64,000 nucleotides of DNA from Bacteroidales bacterium (GTDB lineage: Bacteria; Bacteroidota; Bacteroidia; Bacteroidales; WCHB1-69), in assembly GCA_017554325.1 (NCBI GenBank), contig JAFZIP010000006.1, positions 1 to 64,000 of the forward strand. The letters run 5' to 3'. The notes beneath the pieces are model-generated. The model had not been told where the DNA came from, did no database searches, and was given only the letters and a program-made list of their open reading frames with translations. The translations under genes were made by a program, and so were the position numbers. Below, piece by piece: positions 1 to 7,969 of the stretch. Every line of letters begins with the position of its first letter. The first letter of the stretch is position 1.

Positions 1-261
1 CCATGCTGAACTCGGCACAGTTGTGTTGTCCGTACACAGAATATCACCAATAGAAACATTGCGGTTCTCACCCTTGGTTCTTGGAATGGGGACGAAATTT
101 GTTTCTTCCAGTGGTTTCCCACACTCCGGGCAAAACTTCGCTTCTTGTGGCAACCACCGCAGTTGACACTCTGGATTTGAACATCTCTTTGGTTCAAACC
201 CGCAAAATGGACACAGCTTCCAGTCGGGTGAAACTTCTTTGTTGCAACTTGGACAGTTCAT
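1..261 (-). CDS. Zinc-ribbon protein, N-terminal part (paralogue of 312..1109)
   Basis: This gene starts at the ATG at 261-259 and runs off the left edge, so only 87 codons are visible. They encode a double zinc ribbon with CPSC, CPFC and CPEC cysteine pairs, a short linker, and the start of a domain reading NVSIGDILCTDNTTVP. The same order and nearly the same words occur in the next gene upstream, so the two are tandem paralogues separated by about 50 bp. The missing C-terminal part should hold the lectin-like domain. The gene is the last visible member of the 7417-to-1 operon. Its function is not known; by analogy with its neighbour it may be a recognition or adaptor protein. Confidence 0.8.
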   Translation of the reverse strand, partial: MNCPSCNKEVSPDWKLCPFCGFEPKRCSNPECQLRWLPQEAKFCPECGKPLEETNFVPIPRTKGENRNVSIGDILCTDNTTVPSSAW

Positions 262-311
262 AGCTTTATTATTGAGTATTTGAAATAGTTGAATGGATGA
301 ATGGTTAAAGA

Positions 312-425
312 CTAAAAAGCACGAACACTACGCACCCTAAGGTTGTAGTGCTTCCTGAGGTAGTGCACGCCCCCATGGTAGGTCACGAACCACGCGAAGT
401 AGTCACCATATTGTGTGGATGACCA
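312..425 (-). other. Candidate DGR variable region at the 3' end of the lectin-like gene
   Basis: Between the conserved words WSSTQY and VRSVRAF the coding strand has runs of codons ending in C or T (GGT GAC TAC TTC; then TTC; ACC TAC CAT; CAC TAC CTC; CAC TAC AAC CTT). These are separated by codons ending in G (GCG TGG, GTG, AAG, AGG GTG). This is the pattern left when AAC or AAT codons of a template repeat are mutagenised at adenines. No template repeat or reverse transcriptase gene lies in the visible sequence, so the call rests on codon pattern and fold only. Confidence 0.5.
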
Positions 426-1109
426 ATACCAATCCTCTTCTATTTCTTCCCCTTTTACTTTCAGCAAGGAAGTGTTCAGGCGTTCTCGTAGATTGTAAAG
501 TTTCTTTAGTTGACCCAGTGCCGGAAGATACCACCCGAGACCAAAATCCACCGCGTATGCCGCTGGATAAACAGACGCATTCCCCGCAGCACGTAATGCC
601 TTCGTATTGGCACAGCCATCCTCATCGGCAAGCGCTTCCTTTTCTGTTCCACAGGTATGCACACCATAGACTAGCGAATCTTTGCTACATGCCGTCCATC
701 TACATTTCCCCTGGTCTTGCAAGTGTACCGCCCAACCATGTTTGCCAGTGTCATCCACATAAAAGACCACGCCCATGGCATTTTTCCCAACTGCTGGCCA
801 TTCGGAAACAGGCATTGTGGTGCCGTCTGTACAAAGAATGTCCCCTACAGAAACATTTCTTTCCTTTTGCACAGGAGAAGTTTGAGAGTTTGTGGATATC
901 TTTTTTCTTATTAATTCTTCGATATATTCTCTCAACATCAGATTCTCTTCCCCTTTTATCGGAGAACCACATGAAGGGCAAAAGTGTGCGTCCATTGATA
1001 ACCAACCCGAAGTGCACCCATCCTTACTGCATAGTTTGGGCTTGTATTCACAATAAGGGCATGTTTTCCATTCAGGAGAAACTTCCTGATTGCAATTAGG
1101 ACATTTCAT
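312..1109 (-). CDS. Zinc-ribbon protein with C-terminal DUF1566/C-type-lectin-like domain
   Basis: The protein has 265 residues. I took the ATG at 1109, giving MKCPNC, rather than an upstream GTG, because the zinc-ribbon motif starts there, as in the paralogue at 261. Cysteine pairs at 3/6, 17/20, 27/32 and 44/47 form two zinc ribbons. A helical linker covers about 55-80. From about 85 on the sequence resembles DUF1566 or formylglycine-enzyme/C-type-lectin folds: GDILCTDGT, then GWYLPALGQL, then WSSTQY...AW...GG...VRSVRAF at the end. There is no signal peptide, so it is probably cytoplasmic. It follows the GrpE-like gene by 11 bp. Such domains serve as target proteins of diversity-generating retroelements in many bacteria, and the last 37 codons look like a variable region. 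Its role as a ligand-binding module of the operon is inference. Confidence 0.85.
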   Translation of the reverse strand: MKCPNCNQEVSPEWKTCPYCEYKPKLCSKDGCTSGWLSMDAHFCPSCGSPIKGEENLMLREYIEELIRKKISTNSQTSPVQKERNVSVGDILCTDGTTMPVSEWPAVGKNAMGVVFYVDDTGKHGWAVHLQDQGKCRWTACSKDSLVYGVHTCGTEKEALADEDGCANTKALRAAGNASVYPAAYAVDFGLGWYLPALGQLKKLYNLRERLNTSLLKVKGEEIEEDWYWSSTQYGDYFAWFVTYHGGVHYLRKHYNLRVRSVRAF

Positions 1110-1120
1110 CTTTCGTGATT

Positions 1121-1765
1121 TTAAAGTTCCACAATCGCCATCACTTTCACTTCGCCATCCCATTCCACACCTGCACGAACCAGTTTATGATAGGGCGTTC
1201 CATCCTCAACCATTTGGAAAGGAACCACTCTATGTCGGGTCATGTCAAAAACACCCTCAGAAGTGTCAATGGGTGTGCAACCCGAAAGAATGAGATTCTC
1301 TATCAATTTCCGACAGAAGTCTTCCAAACAGCTTCTTACATCAGGATTCTCAACTTGTGCCACCAACTGATCATAATACTTAATTGTGTCTAAAGTATTG
1401 GACAGGAGCTTTTCAAAACGTTTGTCACCCTCTGTGGATGTATAAGCGTTTTCTTCATTATCTTGTTTTATAACTGTATCTTCATCACTGCTTTCTTCTT
1501 TCTCAACCCTATTCGTAATCTCATCAATCACATCCATGGAAGGGGTTTCCGAAACTGTTATTTCTGTTTCTGACACCTCATCTAATGTCGCAGTTTCTTC
1601 CTCCACTTCGGAGAGGACCTCCTTATCAACAAGCTGTTCTTCTTGGTGTTCGATCATCGGGGTTGTGAAAAGAATATCATTTTGCTGAGAAACCACTGCC
1701 TCTTCATCGTCACCACGAAAAACCGTGTTAAACCATTTTTCAAATTTATGCCATAATTTTTCCAT
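1121..1765 (-). CDS. GrpE-like protein with acidic linker
   Basis: This 214-residue protein has three parts: an amphipathic N-terminus (MEKLWHKFEKWFNTVF), a long acidic low-complexity stretch at about 20-125, and a C-terminal domain at about 130-214. The C-terminal domain has a helix followed by a beta-rich tail (FDMTRHRVVP, then VRAGVEWDGEVKVMAIVEL). It matches the layout of the GrpE head, where FxPxxHxAV is followed by V...GY...GRxxRxAxV. GrpE is the nucleotide-exchange factor of Hsp70. Because an Hsp70-type gene lies two genes upstream in the same operon, this protein is probably its dedicated exchange factor. It starts 4 bp after the preceding stop codon. The similarity is at the level of motifs and is not certain without a profile search. 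Confidence 0.65.
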   Translation of the reverse strand: MEKLWHKFEKWFNTVFRGDDEEAVVSQQNDILFTTPMIEHQEEQLVDKEVLSEVEEETATLDEVSETEITVSETPSMDVIDEITNRVEKEESSDEDTVIKQDNEENAYTSTEGDKRFEKLLSNTLDTIKYYDQLVAQVENPDVRSCLEDFCRKLIENLILSGCTPIDTSEGVFDMTRHRVVPFQMVEDGTPYHKLVRAGVEWDGEVKVMAIVEL

Positions 1766-1769
1766 AATA

Positions 1770-3443
1770 TCACTGTTTGTTTAATAATCTACCATAACAT
1801 TCCACTGCGTATTCTGCCACGGAGCGATCGCGATGATCTCTTAGCCGATAGACTCTGCTTTGCCAATAAGCTTGTCTCTCGGAGATATCGTAGTTCTCAG
1901 GTACAGAAGAAGTCCCATACAATCCGAACAATCCGCATAATTCCTCATATTCTTCTTCTGGCCATAGGTCACGACGAGATTGTAACTCCATCAGATGTTG
2001 GAAACCTGCGTCAATGTCCTTGATGGCTTGCTGCAAATCCTCAATTGGAACAAGCAGTTTCTTGACGAATTCGCTCTCCCATTGGTCAATATCTTCAGGG
2101 GCGGGCAATTGCGAAGAAATGAAGTTCCGCAAACTGTCAGCAGCTGACTTGTTATAGGAAGATTCGCCTATCTTGATAATAGACATCCAACTGTCATAGT
2201 CGGCTCGACTATTGCGGAGTTCATTAAAGGTGGATCGCCTTACCTTCAATGCCAGTTTTTGCAAATCTGTCAGGATACGATTGCACCGTATGGTTTTGCT
2301 ACGGCTGAAGAAACGCTCCTTGATGGTGTCGCGCACCTGTTGCATATTGGCGATTTCCTCCAATTGGCAGTAACCTTCGTCGAAGGTGTTCGCATGATAA
2401 AGCGTTTGCGAAATGGTTCTGAACAAAGCCCATTGCAAATCTCCTTTCATGGCTTTGCGCTGTTCCACCGACGGGGGAGACATAGGGCTTTCTTTGAAAA
2501 CCGCTTCCAAATACCGTTGGTCTTCGGTGTAGTAAAATGCATCGCTGCGCATAAATAATTTGAAAGCAGCAAGTGGTAGACTTTTTAGCCATAACTGCAA
2601 CTGAGGAAGTCGGCTACGATAATTGGTGATGGCCTCGTAAAGCCCCGCCGAAACAGGAATTACGGTGTACAATTCATTTTTCAAACTCTCAGCCACGTAT
2701 TGTGCCTGACTGTGGCGTCTTTCTAAAAGAGATTCATCAATATCTACTTTGGATAGAACACCAAGCGCATTCAGGGCAGAAGAATCAGAGGTGGTTTCCC
2801 GAAAATCGTCAAGGAACTGTTTAGAAGCGGCACCGGCCACAGCTCCAACAAGGTAAATGATAGCATCGGCTTGTGCCATCCGTTCATTTGTTTGTTCTTC
2901 ATGTTTTTGCCGCAGACGAAAAAAACGGTTTGCCACTTCTTCGTGTCCTTGTCCGTCTTTGCCAACAACCGCACCAGTGCCAGGAGTGTCCACAAGGGTC
3001 AGTTCCTTGAGAATGTCATTGTCTTCATAGAATTCCAAATAAGCTATCCCTTGTGCACGTTGTAAAGTAGCATCATCATTGCCTTGCAACGAGTCCATAA
3101 AGGAAATCGTTTCGTATGTTTCCACACCATTATCCCAAACCACTTTCACAGGACGCTCGGGCGTATAAGCCGAATCAGCTTCGCTAATATGCCGGAACAT
3201 ATTAATAGTTGCGGTGGTTTCCAATTCGCCCACTTTAGCTAAACTTTTCCCCAGCAGGGCGTTAATGAAAGAGCTTTTACCCGCTTTAACTTTCCCACCA
3301 ACTGCCAACACACAGGGTTGGTATAGTTTGCGCTGCATCTTGTCGATTTCAGGAAGATATTTTGAACAACCGTTTAACCTCCCGAGAAGTTCTTCGGCAG
3401 TATCCAACAATGCTTTAGTTTTTGTTACAACATCCTCTTTCAT
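1770..3443 (-). CDS. Dynamin-like GTPase B
   Basis: The protein has 557 residues. The chosen ATG at 3443 overlaps the stop of the Hsp70 gene as ATGA, which suggests translational coupling; an in-frame upstream ATG at 3509 would overlap it by 70 bp. GTPase motifs are clear: G1 GGKVKAGKS (residues 49-57), switch threonines in ELETTAT, G3 DTPG (152-155) and G4 SKVD (231-234). The rest is helical with no obvious membrane hairpin. This fits the bacterial dynamin-like (YfjP/LeoA-type) superfamily, whose members act in pairs on membranes. It is paired here with GTPase A, on the other side of the Hsp70 gene. Some bacterial dynamins protect against phage or toxins; a role of that kind here is inference. 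Confidence 0.85.
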   Translation of the reverse strand: MKEDVVTKTKALLDTAEELLGRLNGCSKYLPEIDKMQRKLYQPCVLAVGGKVKAGKSSFINALLGKSLAKVGELETTATINMFRHISEADSAYTPERPVKVVWDNGVETYETISFMDSLQGNDDATLQRAQGIAYLEFYEDNDILKELTLVDTPGTGAVVGKDGQGHEEVANRFFRLRQKHEEQTNERMAQADAIIYLVGAVAGAASKQFLDDFRETTSDSSALNALGVLSKVDIDESLLERRHSQAQYVAESLKNELYTVIPVSAGLYEAITNYRSRLPQLQLWLKSLPLAAFKLFMRSDAFYYTEDQRYLEAVFKESPMSPPSVEQRKAMKGDLQWALFRTISQTLYHANTFDEGYCQLEEIANMQQVRDTIKERFFSRSKTIRCNRILTDLQKLALKVRRSTFNELRNSRADYDSWMSIIKIGESSYNKSAADSLRNFISSQLPAPEDIDQWESEFVKKLLVPIEDLQQAIKDIDAGFQHLMELQSRRDLWPEEEYEELCGLFGLYGTSSVPENYDISERQAYWQSRVYRLRDHRDRSVAEYAVECYGRLLNKQ

Positions 3444-4684
3444 AGAACATCTCTCTTTCTTCCACAAATCATACAAAAATTGTCTGAATCTTTGAATTGA
3501 TTCCCACACTTAATGCAGAATTTCACTCTTTTAATAATGGGAGGTTCGGGGATAGGGGACAGTGTTGGTCTGTTCAGTGCATAATAAGAAGCCCCAACTG
3601 CCACTGCCGTATCTACTTGACCAGTAGTTCTAATCAAAGAAACATCACCGAGCAGTTGTTCAAGACGTTGCCGTACCAAAGGGATTCTCGAACTGCCACC
3701 TATGAGTAAGACAATGTCCAAAGGCAAGTGTTTGGATCTTATTTCATCAACCACTAATTTTGTTTTGGCAATGGTGCGGTTGATGATGGGCGAAATAATA
3801 TCATTATATTCACTGTCTCGTACTTCCCAAATAGCTTGATCGAAATTTCGACCTTTGGCTGGTGGAAGAATTTCAGTGAACCTCTGGTTAGCATTGAGAG
3901 AGAGCATCTCTTTCTGTTTTCGACAACGGGAAAGAAACACGTCGTCAACCTCCTGAGGGTTTGGCGACAGGTTGCGATGAAACTGTTGCCTTACCCGCTC
4001 TTCCCATTTGTCATAAATGGAGAGGTCAATGTCATCACCTCCACAACAAGGGTCACCCTGCGGATCAATAGGAATCTGCCATTGGCCGCGCGCGTCCTTT
4101 TTTACGTATGCCACATCAAAAGTACCGCCCCCAAAATCATAGACGAGCACACCTTCTACATTCGATAAGTTATTGGAGTTTACGTATGCTAATGCAGCAG
4201 AGATAGGTTCTTCCAACAAAGAGATTTTTTCGTCGGCGAAACCAGCTCTACATGCAGCTTCTCGAAGCATGTTTTTTTGCCATTCTGCAAATACCACAGG
4301 ATGAGTAAGCACTAAAGTGTCTGGTGGCGATGGAAAATCGCATACCTTCCTCGCTTCTTCCACAACATGACGAATAATAAGGGAAATTATTTCCACATGC
4401 GAATGTCCTTGAAAAGAAGCATTTTTTTGCATCTTGCGCTTGATGCTTGTGATAGCATACCGATGAATGACATCTCTATCAGCCGCAGTATTTGCGTTTT
4501 CAATCTGCATATAGGGTGCATATCCCACAAGGGGTTTACCTTGAGGCTGGAAGTATATGATTGAAGGGATTTTACACTTATCAACAGCGTTTAGGAATTT
4601 TATCTCTTCCGGAAAACCTGTGACAGGGTTCACCCAAGAGGCAGAACTAAATGTAGTGCCGAAGTCTATTCCAATAGTACTCAT
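3440..4684 (-). CDS. Hsp70/actin-fold ATPase with C-terminal zinc ribbon
   Basis: This 414-residue protein is a short DnaK relative. The nucleotide-binding domain is complete: phosphate-1 motif IGIDFGTT (residues 4-11), phosphate-2 VYDFGGGTFDV (181-191) and adenosine motif LLIGGSSRIP (326-335). The substrate-binding domain of ordinary Hsp70 is absent. In its place the protein ends in a zinc ribbon with C390, C393, C404 and C407. The lectin-like proteins of the operon also carry zinc ribbons, so these may mediate complex formation. The start codon overlaps the stop of GTPase A (ATGA at 4681-4684), and its stop overlaps the start of GTPase B in the same way. It is unlikely to be a general chaperone. 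Confidence 0.88.
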   Translation of the reverse strand: MSTIGIDFGTTFSSASWVNPVTGFPEEIKFLNAVDKCKIPSIIYFQPQGKPLVGYAPYMQIENANTAADRDVIHRYAITSIKRKMQKNASFQGHSHVEIISLIIRHVVEEARKVCDFPSPPDTLVLTHPVVFAEWQKNMLREAACRAGFADEKISLLEEPISAALAYVNSNNLSNVEGVLVYDFGGGTFDVAYVKKDARGQWQIPIDPQGDPCCGGDDIDLSIYDKWEERVRQQFHRNLSPNPQEVDDVFLSRCRKQKEMLSLNANQRFTEILPPAKGRNFDQAIWEVRDSEYNDIISPIINRTIAKTKLVVDEIRSKHLPLDIVLLIGGSSRIPLVRQRLEQLLGDVSLIRTTGQVDTAVAVGASYYALNRPTLSPIPEPPIIKRVKFCIKCGNQFKDSDNFCMICGRKRDVL

Positions 4685-6576
4685 GCGGTTTCTAATTTTT
4701 TCTCCAATTGTTCAATGCTCTGTTTAAGCTCTGTCAGGTGTGTATGAATAGGTTTCCATGCAGTACGCAGTCCACTCAACTCAGTCTGCTTCTTCTGTCG
4801 CTCCTGGGTATCTGCTTGAATTTGTTCAGTAAGAACCTTTACCCGTTCATCCACAGCCTGCTTCTGTTCGTCATAAACTTGTTTTAAAGCATTCTCTGCT
4901 TTGGCCTTGATGTCTCTTCTGATTTCCTCGACTTTTGTGATGGGATTGGCCTTGACACACAGTTCAGTATATGCTCCATTCAAAGTTTTGCCTAAATAAT
5001 TCAGATACTTTCCTTTCAACTCGTTAACAAAAGTCTCTTTGGTGGTTAACCATGAGGCTATTCCCCCAAAAATACCTCCGAGAAGTGCGCCGATTGGTCC
5101 CAAAAGCATCCCGCCAATGCCCAAAAAAATAGCAGAAGTAAGGTAGGTCATGCGAAAAGTGCCAAGAACTTTGGCGAACCCCTTTTGTCCAGTGTCAATA
5201 CCTTCCAACGCTATGCCATCGAGGGTTATGTCGTTGGAGAATTCGACTTGCTCGTTCATGTTTGACGCATAGTCTTTCAATTTTCCATTGATACTATTTG
5301 AAATTGATTCCAATACGTCGCGTACAGAATGCTCTATTGTCTCTTTCAGGCGAGTTGGAAAGGCTTTGGCATATTCCTCTGCTTCTGCTTTGTCCTTCAG
5401 AACATTGATCTCTTCTTGAAACTTTTGATAAACTGTTCCCGCTGGATTGCACATAACAGCAATGCGATTGGAAATAGAATTAGTCTCGTCTGAGATTTGT
5501 TGAGCCACTTCCTTATAATGAGGACCTGTCGGTCCCCACTGGGCAGAAAACTTGTTTTGCAAATTTTTCTTATCCTCTAGCAGTTGTTTTGCTTGACCAT
5601 TGTCGTTCAAGGCATTTGTGCTTTCTTGAATGACATTTAGCACTTTAGTGTTGTATGCAATCATGCGATTGGTGAAGACCACGTTGTCCACCAATCCTAC
5701 TGTCGTATAAATCATCCGTTCCAAAGCCTCCCGCACTTTGTCAAATTGACTTGAGATCACATCAAGGTCTCGCAATACTTCGTCATCGTTTTGAGCGGCA
5801 TCAGCCAATATTTTACTGGACATGGGCAAAACAGAAATATGTTTGCTATAAGTCTGTTCTGCCAAAGGATTGAGAATGTCTCCATTGCGGCGGACCATAT
5901 TCACGATATACTCCGAATCATAGTTGTCCATTTTGGTCATTACAAAGACCATTTGGTTAGTCACTTCCAGTGCTGATTTTACAAAAGCTATTTCTGGCTC
6001 TGTTAGAGGATTCTGTGGATCCATAATGAACACCACAGCGGCAGCTCTCTTAAGATAGCGGCGTGTGATTCGTTCATGGTCGGCATAAACAGCGCCTATG
6101 CCAGGGGTGTCCACAATGGCGATGTTTTTCGGCAGGAATGTGATGGGGTAGTGTATCTCGATGTAGTCAATGGAACTGGCAAACATTGGGGTTCCATCTG
6201 CATTTGCCGCAACTTGCGAACCGTATCTCGTTAAATCATCTTTGCTGATTGCCTTCCTTGTCTCATCCATGAAGACCAACTCATAAGATTCTGTGTCGCT
6301 GTTGACAATGCGGAACACTTGGCTGGTGGCCACTTCCGTATTAACAGGAAGGATTGCCTCTCCTAGAATGGCATTGATGAACGATGATTTACCTTTTTTT
6401 ACTTCACCGCAAACCACGACATCATACACATCATGTTTCAACTGCTCCTCCATGGCAAGCAACTCTCTGTCTTTAGGAGGAAGCAATGGGTTTTGAATAC
6501 CCATAATTTTATTATACGTATCAACAATCTGCTTTCGGATTGCTGATACCTGATTTGTTAATTCTTGACCATTCAT
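4681..6576 (-). CDS. Dynamin-like GTPase A with membrane hairpin
   Basis: This 631-residue protein has the motifs of a dynamin-family GTPase: G1 GEVKKGKS (57-64), threonines in NTEVATS, G3 DTPG (156-159) and G4 TKMD (214-217). Residues about 478-510 form a glycine-rich hydrophobic hairpin (FLGIGGMLLGPIGALLGG), the expected membrane-inserting paddle. The C-terminal 70 residues are a charged coiled coil. It begins 19 bp after the peptidase gene and its stop overlaps the Hsp70 start. With GTPase B it forms the kind of dissimilar dynamin pair often seen in bacteria. The substrate membrane and trigger are unknown. Confidence 0.88.
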   Translation of the reverse strand: MNGQELTNQVSAIRKQIVDTYNKIMGIQNPLLPPKDRELLAMEEQLKHDVYDVVVCGEVKKGKSSFINAILGEAILPVNTEVATSQVFRIVNSDTESYELVFMDETRKAISKDDLTRYGSQVAANADGTPMFASSIDYIEIHYPITFLPKNIAIVDTPGIGAVYADHERITRRYLKRAAAVVFIMDPQNPLTEPEIAFVKSALEVTNQMVFVMTKMDNYDSEYIVNMVRRNGDILNPLAEQTYSKHISVLPMSSKILADAAQNDDEVLRDLDVISSQFDKVREALERMIYTTVGLVDNVVFTNRMIAYNTKVLNVIQESTNALNDNGQAKQLLEDKKNLQNKFSAQWGPTGPHYKEVAQQISDETNSISNRIAVMCNPAGTVYQKFQEEINVLKDKAEAEEYAKAFPTRLKETIEHSVRDVLESISNSINGKLKDYASNMNEQVEFSNDITLDGIALEGIDTGQKGFAKVLGTFRMTYLTSAIFLGIGGMLLGPIGALLGGIFGGIASWLTTKETFVNELKGKYLNYLGKTLNGAYTELCVKANPITKVEEIRRDIKAKAENALKQVYDEQKQAVDERVKVLTEQIQADTQERQKKQTELSGLRTAWKPIHTHLTELKQSIEQLEKKLETA

Positions 6577-6595
6577 TGTTCTCTAATTATTATTT

Positions 6596-7417
6596 TTACA
6601 TGAAATCAAAACCATCAAATAGCATGTCATGGAAATTCAGATCGGGCGTATTGTCAATATCAAACTGATATGCGTCATTGTATTCATGGAAAACAGAATT
6701 CACATGCTCGTTAGCTTCGCTCCAATTGTCCATATCAATTTGAGTATTATTACTAAAGACATCTCCAAAGAAATCGCTTACAGAACTAATAATATCCTGG
6801 AAAATTTCAAATGGGACATCCAAAATGGACGGAATATGACCAGCATCGTAGTCGAAGTTGACCATTGTAGGATCCACACCTGCTGGTGGAGCATCATTAG
6901 TGGCAACCATGAAACAGTTGGAGTCTTGCCATGCGTCCAGGAACTCCGCCAGCGAATAGGTGGCAGCCGGTTGTCCTGTACCTGGATCAGTCAGAATCAC
7001 CTGCGTGTTATTCGGGTCGGTTGTATCGATTGCAGACACTACTAAGGCGTGATCAGCTGTTTGGTCCTCAAAGTACATGTCGAACCAATTGTCGTGCCAC
7101 AATTCGCCGGAATCCACTCCAACGATTACCTTATGACCCTGAGCCAGTTCATTTACGAGATCAAATATGTGAGCATCTTGAACAGTGTGAGTATCCACAC
7201 CATGCTCATTGAGCAAAACGCCTACATCTTCCGGCGAAGTTCCTCCTCCTGGAGTATAAATACCTTTGTCTATTGCCTCCTGTCGTAGATCATCTTCAGG
7301 TATATCTATTCCAAAGGTTTTAAGTATTAATTGTTGGGATTTGATAGCACAGGTATCATCAAATGTTTGTTGCACATCCATGGGCGGCCACGGAATAACT
7401 TCTCCGATTGTTGACAT
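6596..7417 (-). CDS. C39-like papain-fold cysteine peptidase
   Basis: This 273-residue protein is the first gene of the operon. The N-terminal 170 residues show the C39-like arrangement: glutamines at 16-17, catalytic cysteine 23 in DDTCAIKSQQ, histidine 123 in ADHALVVSA, and aspartate 144 in LTDPGTG. The C-terminal 100 residues are acidic and rich in Asp, Asn and Phe with no recognised domain. No signal peptide is visible, so it probably acts inside the cell. It may be an effector or a processing protease of the GTPase/chaperone system, but nothing in the sequence identifies the substrate. Confidence 0.75.
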   Translation of the reverse strand: MSTIGEVIPWPPMDVQQTFDDTCAIKSQQLILKTFGIDIPEDDLRQEAIDKGIYTPGGGTSPEDVGVLLNEHGVDTHTVQDAHIFDLVNELAQGHKVIVGVDSGELWHDNWFDMYFEDQTADHALVVSAIDTTDPNNTQVILTDPGTGQPAATYSLAEFLDAWQDSNCFMVATNDAPPAGVDPTMVNFDYDAGHIPSILDVPFEIFQDIISSVSDFFGDVFSNNTQIDMDNWSEANEHVNSVFHEYNDAYQFDIDNTPDLNFHDMLFDGFDFM

Positions 7418-7517
7418 AATTTTTTAATTTTAAGATGAGTGATTGTATTATAAAGACTGATGTTTCATTAATCGCGCTGCAAATTTCAGAAATCTAATCA
7501 TATACTACTTCACTATT

Positions 7518-7556
7518 TTGTTGCAATGTTCACCTCAAATTGTTGCAAATTTCACC
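7518..7556. repeat. Pair of 17-bp direct repeats upstream of the accessory operon
   Basis: TTGTTGCAATGTTCACC (7518-7534) and TTGTTGCAAATTTCACC (7540-7556) differ at two positions and repeat with a 22-bp period, two helical turns. They lie about 100-140 bp upstream of the peptidase start. No clear TAnnTTTG element for the operon is visible, so the repeats may be a binding site for a regulator. Confidence 0.5.
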
Positions 7557-7597
7557 ACAATTATCAATCTAGAGGTGATTCTTGAGAAAAACACGTG

Positions 7598-7969
7598 TTA
7601 GCGGCTATTTCTCTTTGCCTTCTCCATCGCTTCTTGCGCCCATTTCATGCGAGTGCGTGCTTTCTCTCGCGCATCAGCTGCCCACCTCATGCGGGTTTGT
7701 GCCTTCTCTGATGCGTCTTTCGCCCAGCGAGTGCGGGTACTGGCCTTGTCGTAATCTTGGTGACGGGTGTAGTAGTCTGCATCACGCAAATATCCCTGCG
7801 CCTGCTTGTTGTAATACTCCGCATCTCGCTCGTATCCTTCGGCCTGCTTGTTGTAATATTCGGCATCGCGCATGTAGCCCTCCGCTTGACGGATATAGTA
7901 GTCGCTTTGGGCATGGATGACTGTGACTACGGAAATAAGGAGAAATAAAGAGAAAAGATTTCGGGTCAT
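7598..7969 (-). CDS. Small secreted protein of 14-residue repeats
   Basis: This 123-residue protein begins with a signal peptide (FSLFLLISVVTVIHAQ, cleavage after HAQ or nearby). The mature part consists of two repeat blocks. The first has three copies of QAEGYxRDAEYYNK (14 residues); the second has three copies of a 14-residue unit of the type AxTRxRWAxDAxEK. Both blocks should form charged amphipathic helices, probably a coiled coil in the periplasm or on the surface. I do not recognise a named family. It is separated from the operon to its left by about 180 bp and from the vWA gene to its right by 344 bp, so it is probably transcribed alone. Confidence 0.75.
   Translation of the reverse strand: MTRNLFSLFLLISVVTVIHAQSDYYIRQAEGYMRDAEYYNKQAEGYERDAEYYNKQAQGYLRDADYYTRHQDYDKASTRTRWAKDASEKAQTRMRWAADAREKARTRMKWAQEAMEKAKRNSR

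Noticed and set aside
413..1099. 228-codon plus-strand frame opposite the zinc-ribbon lectin gene
   Set aside because: The minus-strand frame has zinc ribbons, a paralogue next to it and an operon position; the plus frame has none.
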